Below, one piece after another: positions 37,901-52,900 of a DNA stretch of 64,000 bases. Made by a program: the position numbers and the translations under genes. Location of the stretch: positions 30,644,968 through 30,708,967 of the forward strand of contig OZ038509.1 in NCBI GenBank assembly GCA_964036315.1, in the 5' to 3' direction. Each line of letters opens with the position of its first letter. Position 1 is the first letter of the stretch. The notes under the pieces were generated by a model that was given only the letters and a program-made list of their open reading frames with translations, had not been told where the DNA came from and made no database searches. This DNA is from Acanthosepion esculentum (Eukaryota; Mollusca; Cephalopoda; Sepiida; Sepiidae).

Positions 37901-40900
37901 TTATTGCAGATTTTGTTATGTTTCAATTGAAAATGTTAAAATCAAATGTAATTATAGCAGATTTTGTTATGTTTCAATTGAAAATGTTACAATCAAATGG
38001 AATTATAGCAGATTTTGTTATGTTTCAATTGAAAATGTTAAAATCAAATGGAATTATAGCAGATTTTGTTATTTTCAATTGAAAATGTTACAATCAAATG
38101 GAATTATAGCAGATTTTGTTATTTTTCAATTGAAAATGTTAAAATCAAATGGAATTATAGCAGATTTTGTTATGTTTCAATTGAAAATGTTACAATCAAA
38201 TGGAATTATAGCAGATTTTGTTATGTTTCAATTGAAAATGTTAAAATCAAATGTAATTATCGCAGATTTTGTTATGTTTCAATTGAAAATGTTAAAATCA
38301 AATGGAATTATAGCAGATTTTGTTATGTTTCAATTGAAAATGTTAAAATCAAATGTAATTATAGCAGATTTTGTTAGTTTTCAATTTAAAATGTTAAAAT
38401 CAAATTGAATTATAGCAGATTTTCTTCTTTTTCCATTGAAAATTTAAAAATCAAATGAAATTATAGCACATTTTGTTATGTTTCAATTGAAAATGTTAAA
38501 ATCAAATGGAATTATAGCAGATTTTGTTATGTTTCAATTGAAAATGTTAAAATCAAAAGTAATTATAGCAGATTTTGTTATGTTTCAATTGAAAATGTTA
38601 AAATCAAATGGAATTATAGCAGATTTTGTTATGTTTCAATTGAAAATGTTACAATCAAATGGAATTATAGCAGATTTTGTTATGTTTCAATTGAAAATGT
38701 TAAAATCAAATGTAATTATAGCAGATTTTGTTATGTTTCAATTGAAAATGTTAAAATCAAATGGAATTATAGCAGATTTTGTTATGTTTCAATTGAAAAT
38801 GTTAAAATCAAATGGAATTATAGCAGATTTTTTTATTTTTCAATTGAAAATGTTAAAATCAAATGGAATTATAGCAGATTTTGTTATGTTTCAATTGAAA
38901 ATGTTAAAATCAAATGTAATTATAGCAGATTTTGTTATGTTTCAATTGAAAATGTTACAATCAAATGGAATTATAGCAGATTTTGTTATGTTTCAATTGA
39001 AAATGTTAAAATCAAATGGAATTATAGCAGATTTTGTTATTTTCAATTGAAAATGTTACAATCAAATGGAATTATAGCAGATTTTGTTATTTTTCAATTG
39101 AAAATGTTAAAATCAAATGGAATTATAGCAGATTTTGTTATGTTTCAATTGAAAATGTTACAATCAAATGGAATTATAGCAGATTTTGTTATGTTTCAAT
39201 GGAAAATGTTAAAATCAAATGTAATTATCGCAGATTTTGTTATGTTTCAATTGAAAATGTTAAAATCAAATGGAATTATAGCAGATTTTGTTATGTTTCA
39301 ATTGAAAATGTTACAATCAAATGGAATTATAGCAGATTTTGTTATTTTTCAATTGAAAATGTTAAAATCAAATGGAATTATAGCAGATTTTGTTGTTTCA
39401 ATTGAAAATGTTACAATCAAATGGAATTATAGCAGATTTTGTTATGTTTCAATTGAAAATGTTAAAATCAAAAGTAATTATAGCAGATTTTGTTATGTTT
39501 CAATTGAAAATGTTAAAATCAAATGGAATTATAGCAGATTTTGTTATGTTTCAATTGAAAATTTTAAAATCAAATGGAATTATAGCAGATTTTGTTATGT
39601 TTCAATTGAAAATGTTAAAATCAAATGGAATTATAGCAGATTTTGTTATTTTCAATTGAAAATGTTACAATCAAATGGAATTATAGAAGATTTTGTTATT
39701 TTTCAATTGAAAATGTTAAAATCAAATGGAATTATAGCAGATTTTGTTATGTTTCAATTGAAAATGTTACAATCAAATGGAATTATAGCAGATTTTGTTA
39801 TGTTTCAATGGAAAATGTTAAAATCAAATGTAATTATCGCAGATTTTGTTATGTTTCAATTGAAAATGTTAAAATCAAATGGAATTATAGCAGATTTTGT
39901 TATGTTTCAATTGAAAATGTTACAATCAAATGGAATTATAGCAGATTTTGTTATTTTTCAATTGAAAATGTTAAAATCAAATGGAATTATAGCAGATTTT
40001 GTTGTTTCAATTGAAAATGTTACAATCAAATGGAATTATAGCAGATTTTGTTATGTTTCAATTGAAAATGTTAAAATCAAAAGTAATTATAGCAGATTTT
40101 GTTATGTTTCAATTGAAAATGTTAAAATCAAATGGAATTATAGCAGATTTTGTTATGTTTCAATTGAAAATTTTAAAATCAAATGGAATTATAGCAGATT
40201 TTGTTATGTTTCAATTGAAAATGTTAAAATCAAATGGAATTATAGCAGATTTTGTTATTTTCAATTGAAAATGTTAAAATCAAATGGAATTATAGCAGAT
40301 TTTGTTATGTTTCAATTGAAAATGTTAAAATCAAATGTAATTATAGCAGATTTTGTTAGTTTTCAATTTAAAATGTTAAAATCAAATTGAATTATAGCAG
40401 ATTTTCTTCTTTTTCCATTGAAAATTTAAAAATCAAATGAAATTATAGCACATTTTGTTATTTTTCATTTGGAAATGTTAAAATCAAATGTAATTATAGC
40501 AGATTTTGTTATGTTTCAATTGAAAATGTTAAAATCAAATGGAATTATAGCAGATTTTGTTATGTTTCAATTGAAAATGTTAAAATCAAATGGAATTATA
40601 GCAGATTTTGTTATGTTTCAATTGAAAATGTTAAAATCAAATGGAATTATAGCAGATTTTGTTATTTTCAATTGAAAATGTTACAATCAAATGTAATTAT
40701 AGCAGATTTTGTTATGTTTCAATTGAAAATGTTAAAATCAAATGTAATTATAGCAGATTTTGTTATGTTTCAATTGAAAATGTTACAATCAAATGGAATT
40801 ATAGCAGATTTTGTTATGTTTCAATTGAAAATGTTACAATCAAATGGAATTATAGCAGATTTTGTTATGTTTCAATTGAAAATGTTAAATTCAAATGTAA

Positions 40901-43900
40901 TTATAGCAGATTTTGTTATGTTTCAATTGAAAATGTTAAAATCAAATGGAATTATAGCAGATTTTGTTATGTTTCAATTGAAAATGTTACAATCAAATGG
41001 AATTATAGCAGATTTTGTTATTTTTCAATTGAAAATGTTAAAATCAAATCGAATTATAGCAGATTTTGTTGTTTCAATTGAAAATGTTACAATCCAATGG
41101 AATTATAGCAGATTTTGTTATGTTTCAATTGAAAATGTTAAAATCAAAAGTAATTATAGCAGATTTTGTTATGTTTCAATTGAAAATGTTAAAATCAAAT
41201 GGAATTATAGCAGATTTTGTTATGTTTCAATTGAAAATGTTAAAATAAAATGGAATTATAGCAGATTTTGTTATTTTCAATTGAAAATGTTAAAATCAAA
41301 TGGAATTATAGCAGATTTTGTTATGTTTCAATTGAAAATGTTAAAATCAAATGTAATTATAGCAGATTTTGTTAGTTTTCAATTTAAAATGTTAAAATCA
41401 AATTGAATTATAGCAGATTTTCTTCTTTTTCCATTGAAAATTTAAAAATCAAATGAAATTATAGCACATTTTGTTATGTTTCAATTGAAAATGTTAAAAA
41501 CAAATGTAATTATAGCAGATTTTGTTATTTTTCAATTGAAAATGTTAAAATCAAATGGAATTATAGCAGATTTTGTTATTTTTCAATTGAAAATGTTAAA
41601 ATCAAATCGAATTATAGCAGATTTTGTTGTTTCAATTGAAAATGTTACAATCCAATGGAATTATAGCAGATTTTGTTATGTTTCAATTGAAAATGTTAAA
41701 ATCAAAAGTAATTATAGCAGATTTTGTTATGTTTCAATTGAAAATGTTAAAATCAAATGGAATTATAGCAGATTTTGTTATGTTTCAATTGAAAATGTTA
41801 CAATCAAATGGAATTATAGCAGATTTTGTTATGTTTCAATTGAAAATGTTAAAATCAAATGTAATTATAGCAGATTTTGTTATGTTTCAATTGAAAATGT
41901 TAAAATCAAATGGAATTATAGCAGATTTTGTTATGTTTCAATTGAAAATGTTAAAATCAAATGGAATTATAGCAGATTTTTTTATTTTTCAATTGAAAAT
42001 GTTAAAATCAAATGGAATTATAGCAGATTTTGTTATGTTTCAATTGAAAATGTTAAAATCAAATGTAATTATAGCAGATTTTGTTATGTTTCAATTGAAA
42101 ATGTTAAAATCAAATGGAATTATAGCAGATTTTGTTATGTTTCAATTGAAAATGTTAAAATCAAATGGAATTATAGCAGATTTTGTTATTTTCAATTGAA
42201 AATGTTACAATCAAATGGAATTATAGCAGATTTTGTTATTTTTCAATTGAAAATGTTAAAATCAAATGTAATTATAGCAGATTTTGTTATGTTTCAATTG
42301 AAAATGTTACAATCAAATGGAATTATAGCAGATTTTGTTATGTTTCAATTGAAAATTTTTAAATCCAATGGCATTATAGCAGATTTTGTTATGTTTCAAT
42401 TGAAAATGTTACAATCAAATGGAATTATAGCAGATTTTGTTATTTTTCAATTGAAAATGTTAAAATCAAATGTAATTATAGCAGATTTTGTTATGTTTCA
42501 ATTGAAAATGTTAAAATCAAATGGAATTATAGCAGATTTTGTTATTTTTCAATTGAAAATGTTAAAATCAAATGTAATTATAGCAGATTTTGTTATGTTT
42601 CAATTGACAATGTTACAATCAAATGGAATTATAGCAGATTTTGTTATTTTTCAATTGAAAATGTTAAAATCAAATGTAATTATAGCAGATTTTGTTATGT
42701 TTCAATTGAAAATGATAGAATCAAATGGAATTATAGCAGATTTTGTTATATTTCAATTGAAAATGTTACAATCAAATGGAATTATAGCAGATTTTGTTAT
42801 TTTTCAATAGAAAATGTTAAAATCAAATGTAATTATAGCAGATTTTGTTATGTTTCAATTGAAAATGTTAAAAACAAATGTAATTATAGCAGATTTTGTT
42901 ATTTTTCAATTGAAAATTTTAAAATCAAATGGAATTATAGCAGATTTTGTTATGTTTCAATTGAAAATGTTACAATCAAATGGAATTATAGCAGATTTTG
43001 TTATGTTTCAATTGAAAATGTTAAAATCAAAAGTAATTATAGCAGATTTTGTTATGTTTCAATTGAAAATGTTAAAATCAAATGGAATTATAGCAGATTT
43101 TGTTATGTTTCAATTGAAAATGTTACAATCAAATGGAATTATAGCAGATTTTGTTATGTTTCAATTGAAAATGTTAAAATCAAATGTAATTATAGCAGAT
43201 TTTGTTATGTTTCAATTGAAAATGTTAAATTCAAATGGAATTATAGCAGATTTTGTTATGTTTCAATTGAAAATGTTAAAATCAAATGGAATTATAGCAG
43301 ATTTTTTTATTTTTCAATTGAAAATGTTAAAATCAAATGGAATTATAGCAGATTTTGTTATGTTTCAATTGAAAATGTTAAAATCAAATGTAATTATAGC
43401 AGATTTTGTTATGTTTCAATTGAAAATGTTACAATCAAATGGAATTATAGCAGATTTTGTTATGTTTCAATTGAAAATGTTAAAATCAAATGGAATTATA
43501 GCAGATTTTGTTATTTTCAATTGAAAATGTTAAAATCAAATGGAATTATAGCAGATTTTTTTATTTTTCAATTGAAAATGTTAAAATCAAATGGAATTAT
43601 AGCAGATTTTGTTATGTTTCAATTGAAAATGTTACAATCAAATGGAATTATAGCAGATTTTGTTATGTTTCAATTGAAAATGTTAAAATCAAATGTAATT
43701 ATCGCAGATTTTGTTATGTTTCAATTGAAAATGTTAAAATCAAATGGAATTATAGCAGATTTTGTTATGTTTCAATTGAAAATGTTACAATCAATTGGAA
43801 TTATAGCAGATTTTGTTATTTTTCAATTGAAAATGTTAAAATAAAATGGAATTATAACAGATTTTGTTATTTTCAATTGAAAATGTTAAAATCAAATGGA

Positions 43901-46900
43901 ATTATAGCAGATTTTGTTATGTTTCAATTGAAAATGTTAAAATCAAATGTAATTATAGCAGATTTTGTTAGTTTTCAATTTAAAATGTTAAAATCAAATT
44001 GAATTATAGCAGATTTTCTTCTTTTTCCATTGAAAATTTAAAAATCAAATGAAATTATAGCACATTTTGTTATGTTTCAATTGAAAATGTTAAAATCAAA
44101 TGGAATTATAGCAGATTTTGTTATGTTTCAATTGAAAATTTTAAAATCAAATGGAATTATAGCAGATTTTGTTATGTTTCAATTGAAAATGTTACAATCA
44201 AATGGAATTATAGCAGATTTTGTTATGTTTCAATTGAAAATGTTAAAATCAAAAGTAATTATAACAGATTTTGTTATGTTTCAATTGAAAATGTTAAAAT
44301 CAAATGGAATTATAGCAGATTTTGTTATGTTTCAATTGAAAATGTTACAATCAAATGGAATTATAGCAGATTTTGTTATTTTTCAATTGAAAATGTTAAA
44401 ATCAAATCGAATTATAGCAGATTTTGTTGTTTCAATTGAAAATGTTACAATCCAATGGAATTATAGCAGATTTTGTTATGTTTCAATTGAAAATGTTAAA
44501 ATCAAAAGTAATTATAGCAGATTTTGTTATGTTTCAATTGAAAATGTTAAAATCAAATGGAATTATAGCAGATTTTGTTATGTTTCAATTGAAAATGTTA
44601 CAATCAAATGGAATTATAGCAGATTTTGTTATGTTTCAATTGAAAATGTTAAAATCAAATGTAATTATAGCAGATTTTGTTATGTTTCAATTGAAAATGT
44701 TAAAATCAAATGGAATTATAGCAGATTTTGTTATGTTTCAATTGAAAATGTTAAAATCAAATGGAATTATAGCAGATTTTTTTATTTTTCAATTGAAAAT
44801 GTTAAAATCAAATGGAATTATAGCAGATTTTGTTATGTTTCAATTGAAAATGTTAAAATCAAATGTAATTATAGCAGATTTTGTTATGTTTCAATTGAAA
44901 ATGTTACAATCAAATGGAATTATAGCAGATTTTGTTATGTTTCAATTGAAAATGTTAAAATCAAATGGAATTATAGCAGATTTTGTTATGTTTCAATTGA
45001 AAATGTTACAATCAAATGGAATTATAGCAGATTTTGTTATTTTTCAATTGAAAATGTTAAAATCAAATGGAATTATAGCAGATTTTGTTATGTTTCAATT
45101 GAAAATGTTACAATCAAATGGAATTATAGCAGATTTTGTTATGTTTCAATTGAAAATGTTAAAATCAAATGTAATTATCGCAGATTTTGTTATGTTTCAA
45201 TTGAAAATGTTAAAATCAAATGGAATTATAGCAGATTTTGTTATGTTTCAATTGAAAATGTTACAATCAAATGGAATTATAGCAGATTTTGTTATTTTTC
45301 AATTGAAAATGTTAAAATCAAATGGAATTATAGCAGATTTTGTTGTTTCAATTGAAAATGTTACAATCAAATGGAATTATAGCAGATTTTGTTATGTTTC
45401 AATTGAAAATGTTAAAATCAAAAGTAATTATAGCAGATTTTGTTATGTTTCAATTGAAAATGTTAAAATCAAATGGAATTATAGCAGATTTTGTTATGTT
45501 TCAATTGAAAATTTTAAAATCAAATGGAATTATAGCAGATTTTGTTATGTTTCAATTGAAAATGTTAAAATCAAATGGAATTATAGTAGATTTTGTTATT
45601 TTCAATTGAAAATGTTAAAATCAAATGTAATTATAGCAGATTTTGTTATGTTTCAATTGAAAATGTTAAAATCAAATGTAATTATAGCAGATTTTGTTAG
45701 TTTTCAATTTAAAATGTTAAAATCAAATTGAATTATAGCAGATTTTCTTCTTTTTCCATTGAAAATTTAAAAATCAAATGAAATTATAGCACATTTTGTT
45801 ATTTTTCATTTGGAAATGTTAAAATCAAATGTAATTATAGCAGATTTTGTTATGTTTCAATTGAAAATGTTACAATCAAATGTAATTATAGCAGATTTTG
45901 TTATGTTTCAATTGAAAATGTTAAAATCAAATGTAATTATAGCAGATTTTGTTATGTTTCAATTGAAAATGTTACAATCAAATGGAATTATAGCAGATTT
46001 TGTTATGTTTCAATTGAAAATGTTACAATCAAATGGAATTATAGCAGATTTTGTTATGTTTCAATTGAAAATGTTAAATTCAAATGTAATTATAGCAGAT
46101 TTTGTTATGTTTCAATTGAAAATGTTAAAATCAAATGGAATTATAGCAGATTTTGTTATGTTTCAATTGAAAATGTTACAATCAAATGGAATTATAGCAG
46201 ATTTTGTTATTTTTCAATTGAAAATGTTAAAATCAAATCGAATTATAGCAGATTTTGTTGTTTCAATTGAAAATGTTACAATCCAATGGAATTATAGCAG
46301 ATTTTATTATGTTTCAATTGAAAATGTTAAAATCAAAAGTAATTATAGCAGATTTTGTTATGTTTCAATTGAAAATGTTAAAATCAAATGGAATTATAGC
46401 AGATTTTGTTATGTTTCAATTGAAAATGTTACAATCAAATGGAATTATAGCAGATTTTGTTATGTTTCAATTGAAAATGTTAAAATCAAATGTAATTATA
46501 GCAGATTTTGTTATGTTTCAATTGAAAATGTTAAAATCAAATGGAATTATAGCAGATTTTGTTATGTTTCAAATGAAAATGTTAAAATCAAATGTAATTA
46601 TAGCAGATTTTGTTATGTTTCAATTGAAAATGTTACAATCAAATGGAATTATAGCAGATTTTGTTATGTTTCAATTGAAAATGTTAAAATCAAATGGAAT
46701 TATAGCAGATTTTGTTATTTTCAATTGAAAATGTTACAATCAAATGGAATTATAGCAGATTTTGTTATTTTTCAATTGAAAATGTTAAAATCAAATGGAA
46801 TTATAGCAGATTTTGTTATGTTTCAATTGAAAATGTTACAATCAAATGGAATTATAGCAGATTTTGTTATGTTTCAATTGAAAATGTTAAAATCAAATGT

Positions 46901-49900
46901 AATTATCGCAGATTTTGTTATGTTTCAATTGAAAATGTTAAAATCAAATGGAATTATACCAGATTTTGTTATGTTTCAATTGAAAATGTTACAATCAAAT
47001 GGAATTATAGCAGATTTTGTTATTTTTCAATTGAAAATGTTAAAATCAAATGGAATTATAGCAGATTTTGTTGTTTCAATTGAAAATGTTACAATCAAAT
47101 GGAATTATTGCAGATTTTGTTATGTTTCAATTGAAAATGTTAAAATCAAAAGTAATTATAGCAGATTTTGTTATGTTTCAATTGAAAATGTTAAAATCAA
47201 ATGGAATTATAGCAGATTTTGTTATGTTTCAATTGAAAATGTTAAAATCAAATGGAATTATAGCATATTTTGTTATTTTTCAATTGAAAATGTTGAAATC
47301 AAATGTAATTATAGCAGATTTTGTTATGTTTCAATTGAAAATGTTGAAATCAAATGTAATTATAGCAGATTTTGTTATGTTTCAATTGAAAATGTTACAA
47401 TCAAATGGAATTATAGCAGATTTTGTTATGTTTTAATTGAAAATGTTACAATCAAATGGAATTATAGCAGATTTTGTTATTTTTCAATTGAAAATGTTAA
47501 AATCAAATGGAATTATAGCAGATTTTGTTGTTTCAATTGAAAATGTTACAATCAAATGGAATTATAGCAGATTTTGTTATGTTTCAATTGAAAATGTTAA
47601 AATCAAAAGTAATTATAGCAGATTTTGTTATGTTTCAATTGAAAATGTTAAAATCAAATGGAATTATAGCAGATTTTGTTATGTTTCAATTGAAAATTTT
47701 AAAATCAAATGGAATTATAGCAGATTTTGTTATGTTTCAATTGAAAATGTTAAAATCAAATGGAATTATAGTAGATTTTGTTATTTTCAATTGAAAATGT
47801 TAAAATCAAATGGAATTATAGCAGATTTTGTTATGTTTCAATTGAAAATGTTAAAATCAAATGTAATTATAGCAGATTTTGTTAGTTTTCAATTTAAAAT
47901 GTTAAAATCAAATTGAATTATAGCAGATTTTCTTCTTTTTCCATTGAAAATTTAAAAATCAAATGAAATTATAGTACATTTTGTTATTTTTCATTTGGAA
48001 ATGTTAAAATCAAATGTAATTATAGAAGATTTTGTTATGTTTCAATTGAAAATGTTACAATCAAATGTAATTATAGCAGATTTTGTTATGTTTCAATTGA
48101 AAATGTTACAATCAAATGGAATTATAGGAGATTTTGTTATGTTTCAATTGAAAATGTTAAAATCAAATGTAATTATAGCAGATTTTGTTATTTTTCAATT
48201 GAAAATGTTAAAATCAAATGGAATTATAGCAGATTTTGTTATGTTTCAATTGAAAATGTTAAAATCAAATGGAATTATAGCAGATTTTATTATGTTTCAA
48301 TTGAAAATGTTAAAATCAAATGTAATTATCGCAGATTTTGTTATGTTTCAATTGAAAATGTTAAAATCAAATGGAATTATAGCAGATTTTGTTATGTTTC
48401 AATTGAAAATGTTACAATCAAATGGAATTATAGCAGATTTTGTTATTTTTCAATTGAAAATGTTAAAATCAAATGGAATTATAGCAGATTTTGTTATGTT
48501 TCAATTGAAAATGTTAAAATCAAATGTAATTATAGCAGATTTTGTTAGTTTTCAATTTAAAATGTTAAAATCAAATTGAATTATAGCAGATTTTCTTCTT
48601 TTTCCATTGAAAATTTAAAAATCAAATGAAATTATAGTACATTTTGTTATTTTTCATTTGGAAATGTTAAAATCAAATGTAATTATAGCAGATTTTGTTA
48701 TGTTTCAATTGAAAATGTTACAATCAAATGTAATTATAGCAGATTTTGTTATGTTTCAATTGAAAATGTTACAATCAAATGGAATTATAGGAGATTTTGT
48801 TATGTTTCAATTGAAAATGTTAAAATCAAATGTAATTATAGCAGATTTTGTTATTTTTCAATTGAAAATGTTAAAATCAAATGGAATTATAGCAGATTTT
48901 GTTATGTTTCAATTGAAAATGTTACAATCAAATGGAATTATAGCAGATTTTGTTATGTTTCAATTGAAAATGTTAAAATCAAATGTAATTATCGCAGATT
49001 TTGTTATGTTTCAATTGAAAATGTTAAAATCAAATGGAATTATAGCAGATTTTGTTATGTTTCAATTGAAAATGTTACAATCAAATGGAATTATAGCAGA
49101 TTTTGTTATTTTTCAATTGAAAATGTTAAAATCAAATGGAATTATAGCAGATTTTGTTGTTTCAATTGAAAATGTTACAATCAAATGGAATTATTGCAGA
49201 TTTTGTTATGTTTCAATTGAAAATGTTAAAATCAAAAGTAATTATAGCAGATTTTGTTATGTTTCAATTGAAAATGTTAAAATCAAATGGAATTATAGCA
49301 GATTTTGTTATGTTTCAATTGAAAATGTTAAAATCAAATGGAATTATAGCAGATTTTGTTATGTTTCAATTGAAAATGTTAAAATCAAATGGAATTATAG
49401 CAGATGTTGTTATTTTCAATTGAAAATGTTAAAATCAAATGGAATTATAGCAGATTTTGTTATGTTTCAATTGAAAATGTTAAAATCAAATGTAATTATA
49501 GCAGATTTTGTTAGTTTTCAATTTAAAATGTTAAAATCAAATTGAATTATAGCAGATTTTCTTCTTTTTCCATTGAAAATTTAAAAATCAAATGAAATTA
49601 TAGCACATTTTGTTATTTTTCATTTGGAAATGTTAAAATCAAATGTAATTATAGCAGATTTTGTTATGTTTCAATTGAAAATGTTACAATCAAATATAAT
49701 TATAGCAGATTTTGTTATGTTTCAATTGAAAATGTTAAAATCAAATGTAATTATAGCAGATTTTGTTATGTTTCAATTGAAAATGTTACAATCAAATGGA
49801 ATTATAGCAGATTTTGGTATTTTCAATTGAAAATGTTACAATCAAATGGAATTATAGCAGATTTTGTTATGTTTCAATTGAAAATGTTAAAATCAAAAGT

Positions 49901-52900
49901 AATTATAGCAGATTTTGTTATGTTTCAATTGAAAATATTAAAATCAAATGGAATTATAGCAGATTTTGTTATGTTTCAATTGAAAATGTTACAATCAAAT
50001 GGAATTATAGCAGATTTTGTTATTTTTCAATTGAAAATGTTAAAATCAAATCGAATTATAGCAGATTTTGTTGTTTCAATTGAAAATGTTACAATCCAAT
50101 GGAATTATAGCAGATTTTGTTATGTTTCAATTGAAAATGTTAAAATCAAAAGTAATTATAGCAGATTTTGTTATGTTTCAATTGAAAATGTTAAAATCAA
50201 ATGGAATTATAGCAGATTTTGTTATTTTCAATTGAAAATGTTACAATCAAATGGAATTATAGCAGATTTTGTTATGTTTCAATTGAAAATGTTAAAATCA
50301 AATGGAATTATAGCAGATTTTGTTATGTTTCAATTGAAAATGTTACAATCAAATGGAATTATAGCAGATTTTGTTATTTTTCAATTGAAAATGTTAAAAT
50401 CAAATGGAATTATAGCATATTTTGTTATGTTTCAATTGAAAATGTTACAATCAAATGGAATTATAGCAGATTTTGTTATGTTTCAATTGAAAATGTTAAA
50501 ATCAAAAGTAATTATAGCAGATTTTGTTATGTTTCAATTGAAAATGTTAAAATCAAATGGAATTATAGCAGATTTTGTTATGTTTCAATTGAAAATGTTA
50601 CAATCAAATTGAATTATAGCAGATTTTGTTATTTTTCAATTGAAAATGTTAAAATCAAATGGAATTATAGCAGATTTTGTTGTTTCAATTGAAAATGTTA
50701 CAATCAAATGGAATTATAGCAGATTTTGTTATGTTTCAATTGAAAATGTTAAAATCAAAAGTAATTATAGCAGATTTTGTTATGTTTCAATTGAAAATGT
50801 TAAAATCAAATGGAATTATAGCAGATTTTGTTATGTTTCAATTGAAAATGTTAAAATCAAATGGAATTATAGCAGATTTTGTTATTTTTCAATTGAAAAT
50901 GTTAAAATCAAATGGAATTATAGCAGATTTTGTTATGTTTCAATTGAAAATGTTAAAATCAAATGTAATTATAGCAGATTTTGTTATGTTTCAATTGAAA
51001 ATGTTAAAATCAAATGGAATTATAGCAGATTTTGTTATGTTTCAATTGAAAATGTTAAAATGAAATGGAATTATAGCAGATTTTGTTATTTTCAATTGAA
51101 AATGTTACAATCAAATGGAATTATAGCAGACTTTGTTATTTTTCAATTGAAAATGTTAAAATCAAATGGAATTATAGCAGATTTTGTTATGTTTCAATTG
51201 AAAATGTTACAATCAAATGGAATTATAGCAGATTTTGTTATGTTTCAATTGAAAATGTTAAAATCAAATGTAATTATCGCAGATTTTGTTGTTTCAATTG
51301 AAAATGTTACAATCAAATGGAATTATAGCAGATTTTGTTATGTTTCAATTGAAAATGTTAAAATCAAAAGTAATTATAGCAGATTTTGTTATGTTTCAAT
51401 TGAAAATGTTAAAATCAAATGGAATTATAGCAGATTTTGTTATGTTTCAATTGAAAATGTTACAATCAAATGGAATTATAGCAGATTTTGTTATTTTTCA
51501 ATTGAAAATGTTAAAATCAAATCGAATTATAGTAGATTTTGTTGTTTCAATTGAAAATGTTACAATCAAATGGAATTATAGCAGATTTTGTTATGTTTCA
51601 ATTGAAAATGTTAAAATCAAAAGTAATTATAGCAGATTTTGTTATGTTTCAATTGAAAATGTTAAAATCAAATGGAATTATAGCAGATTTTGTTATGTTT
51701 CAATTGAAAATGTTAAAATCAAATGGAATTATAGCAGATTTTGTTATTTTCAATTGAAAATGTTAAAATCAAATGGAATTATAGCAGATTTTGTTATGTT
51801 TCAATTGAAAATGTTAAAATCAAATGTAATTATAGCAGATTTTGTTAGTTTTCAATTTAAAATGTTAAAATCAAATTGAATTATAGCAGATTTTCTTCTT
51901 TTTCCATTGAAAATTTAAAAATCAAATGAAATTATAGCACATTTTGTTATTTTTCATTTGGAAATGTTAAAATCAAATGTAATTATAGCAGATTTTGTTA
52001 TGTTTCAATTGAAAATGTTAAAATCAAATGTAATTATAGCAGATTTTGTTATGTTTCAATTGAAAATGTTACAATCAAATGGAATTATAGCAGATTTTGT
52101 TATGTTTCAATTGAAAATGTTACAATCAAATGGAATTATAGCAGATTTTGTTATGTTTCAATTGAAAATGTTAAAATCAAATGGAATTATAGCAGATTTT
52201 GTTATGTTTCAATTGAAAATGTTACAATCAAATGGAATTATAGCAGATTTTGTTATTTTTCAATTGAAAATTTTAAAATCAAATGGAATTATAGCAGATT
52301 TTGTTATGTTTCAATTGAAAATGTTACAATCAAATGGAATTATAGCAGATTTTGTTATGTTTCAATTGAAAATGTTAAAATCAAATCGAATTATAGCAGA
52401 TTTTGTTGTTTCAATTGAAAATGTTACAATCCAATGGAATTATAGCAGATTTTGTTATGTTTCAATTGAAAATGTTAAAATCAAAAGTAATTATAGCAGA
52501 TTTTGTTATGTTTCAATTGAAAATGTTAAAATCAAATGGAATTATAGCAGATTTTGTTATGTTTCAATTGAAAATGTTACAATCAAATGGAATTATAGCA
52601 GATTTTGTTATGTTTCAATTGAAAATGTTAAAATCAAATGTAATTATAGCAGATTTTGTTATGTTTCAATTGAAAATGTTAAAATCAAATGGAATTATAG
52701 GAGATTTTGTTATGTTTCAATTGAAAATGTTAAAATCAAATGGAATTATAGCAGATTTTTTTATTTTTCAATTGAAAATGTTAAAATCAAATGGAATTAT
52801 AGCAGATTTTGTTATGTTTCAATTGAAAATGTTAAAATCAAATGTAATTATAGCAGATTTTGTTATGTTTCAATTGAAAATGTTACAATCAAATGGAATT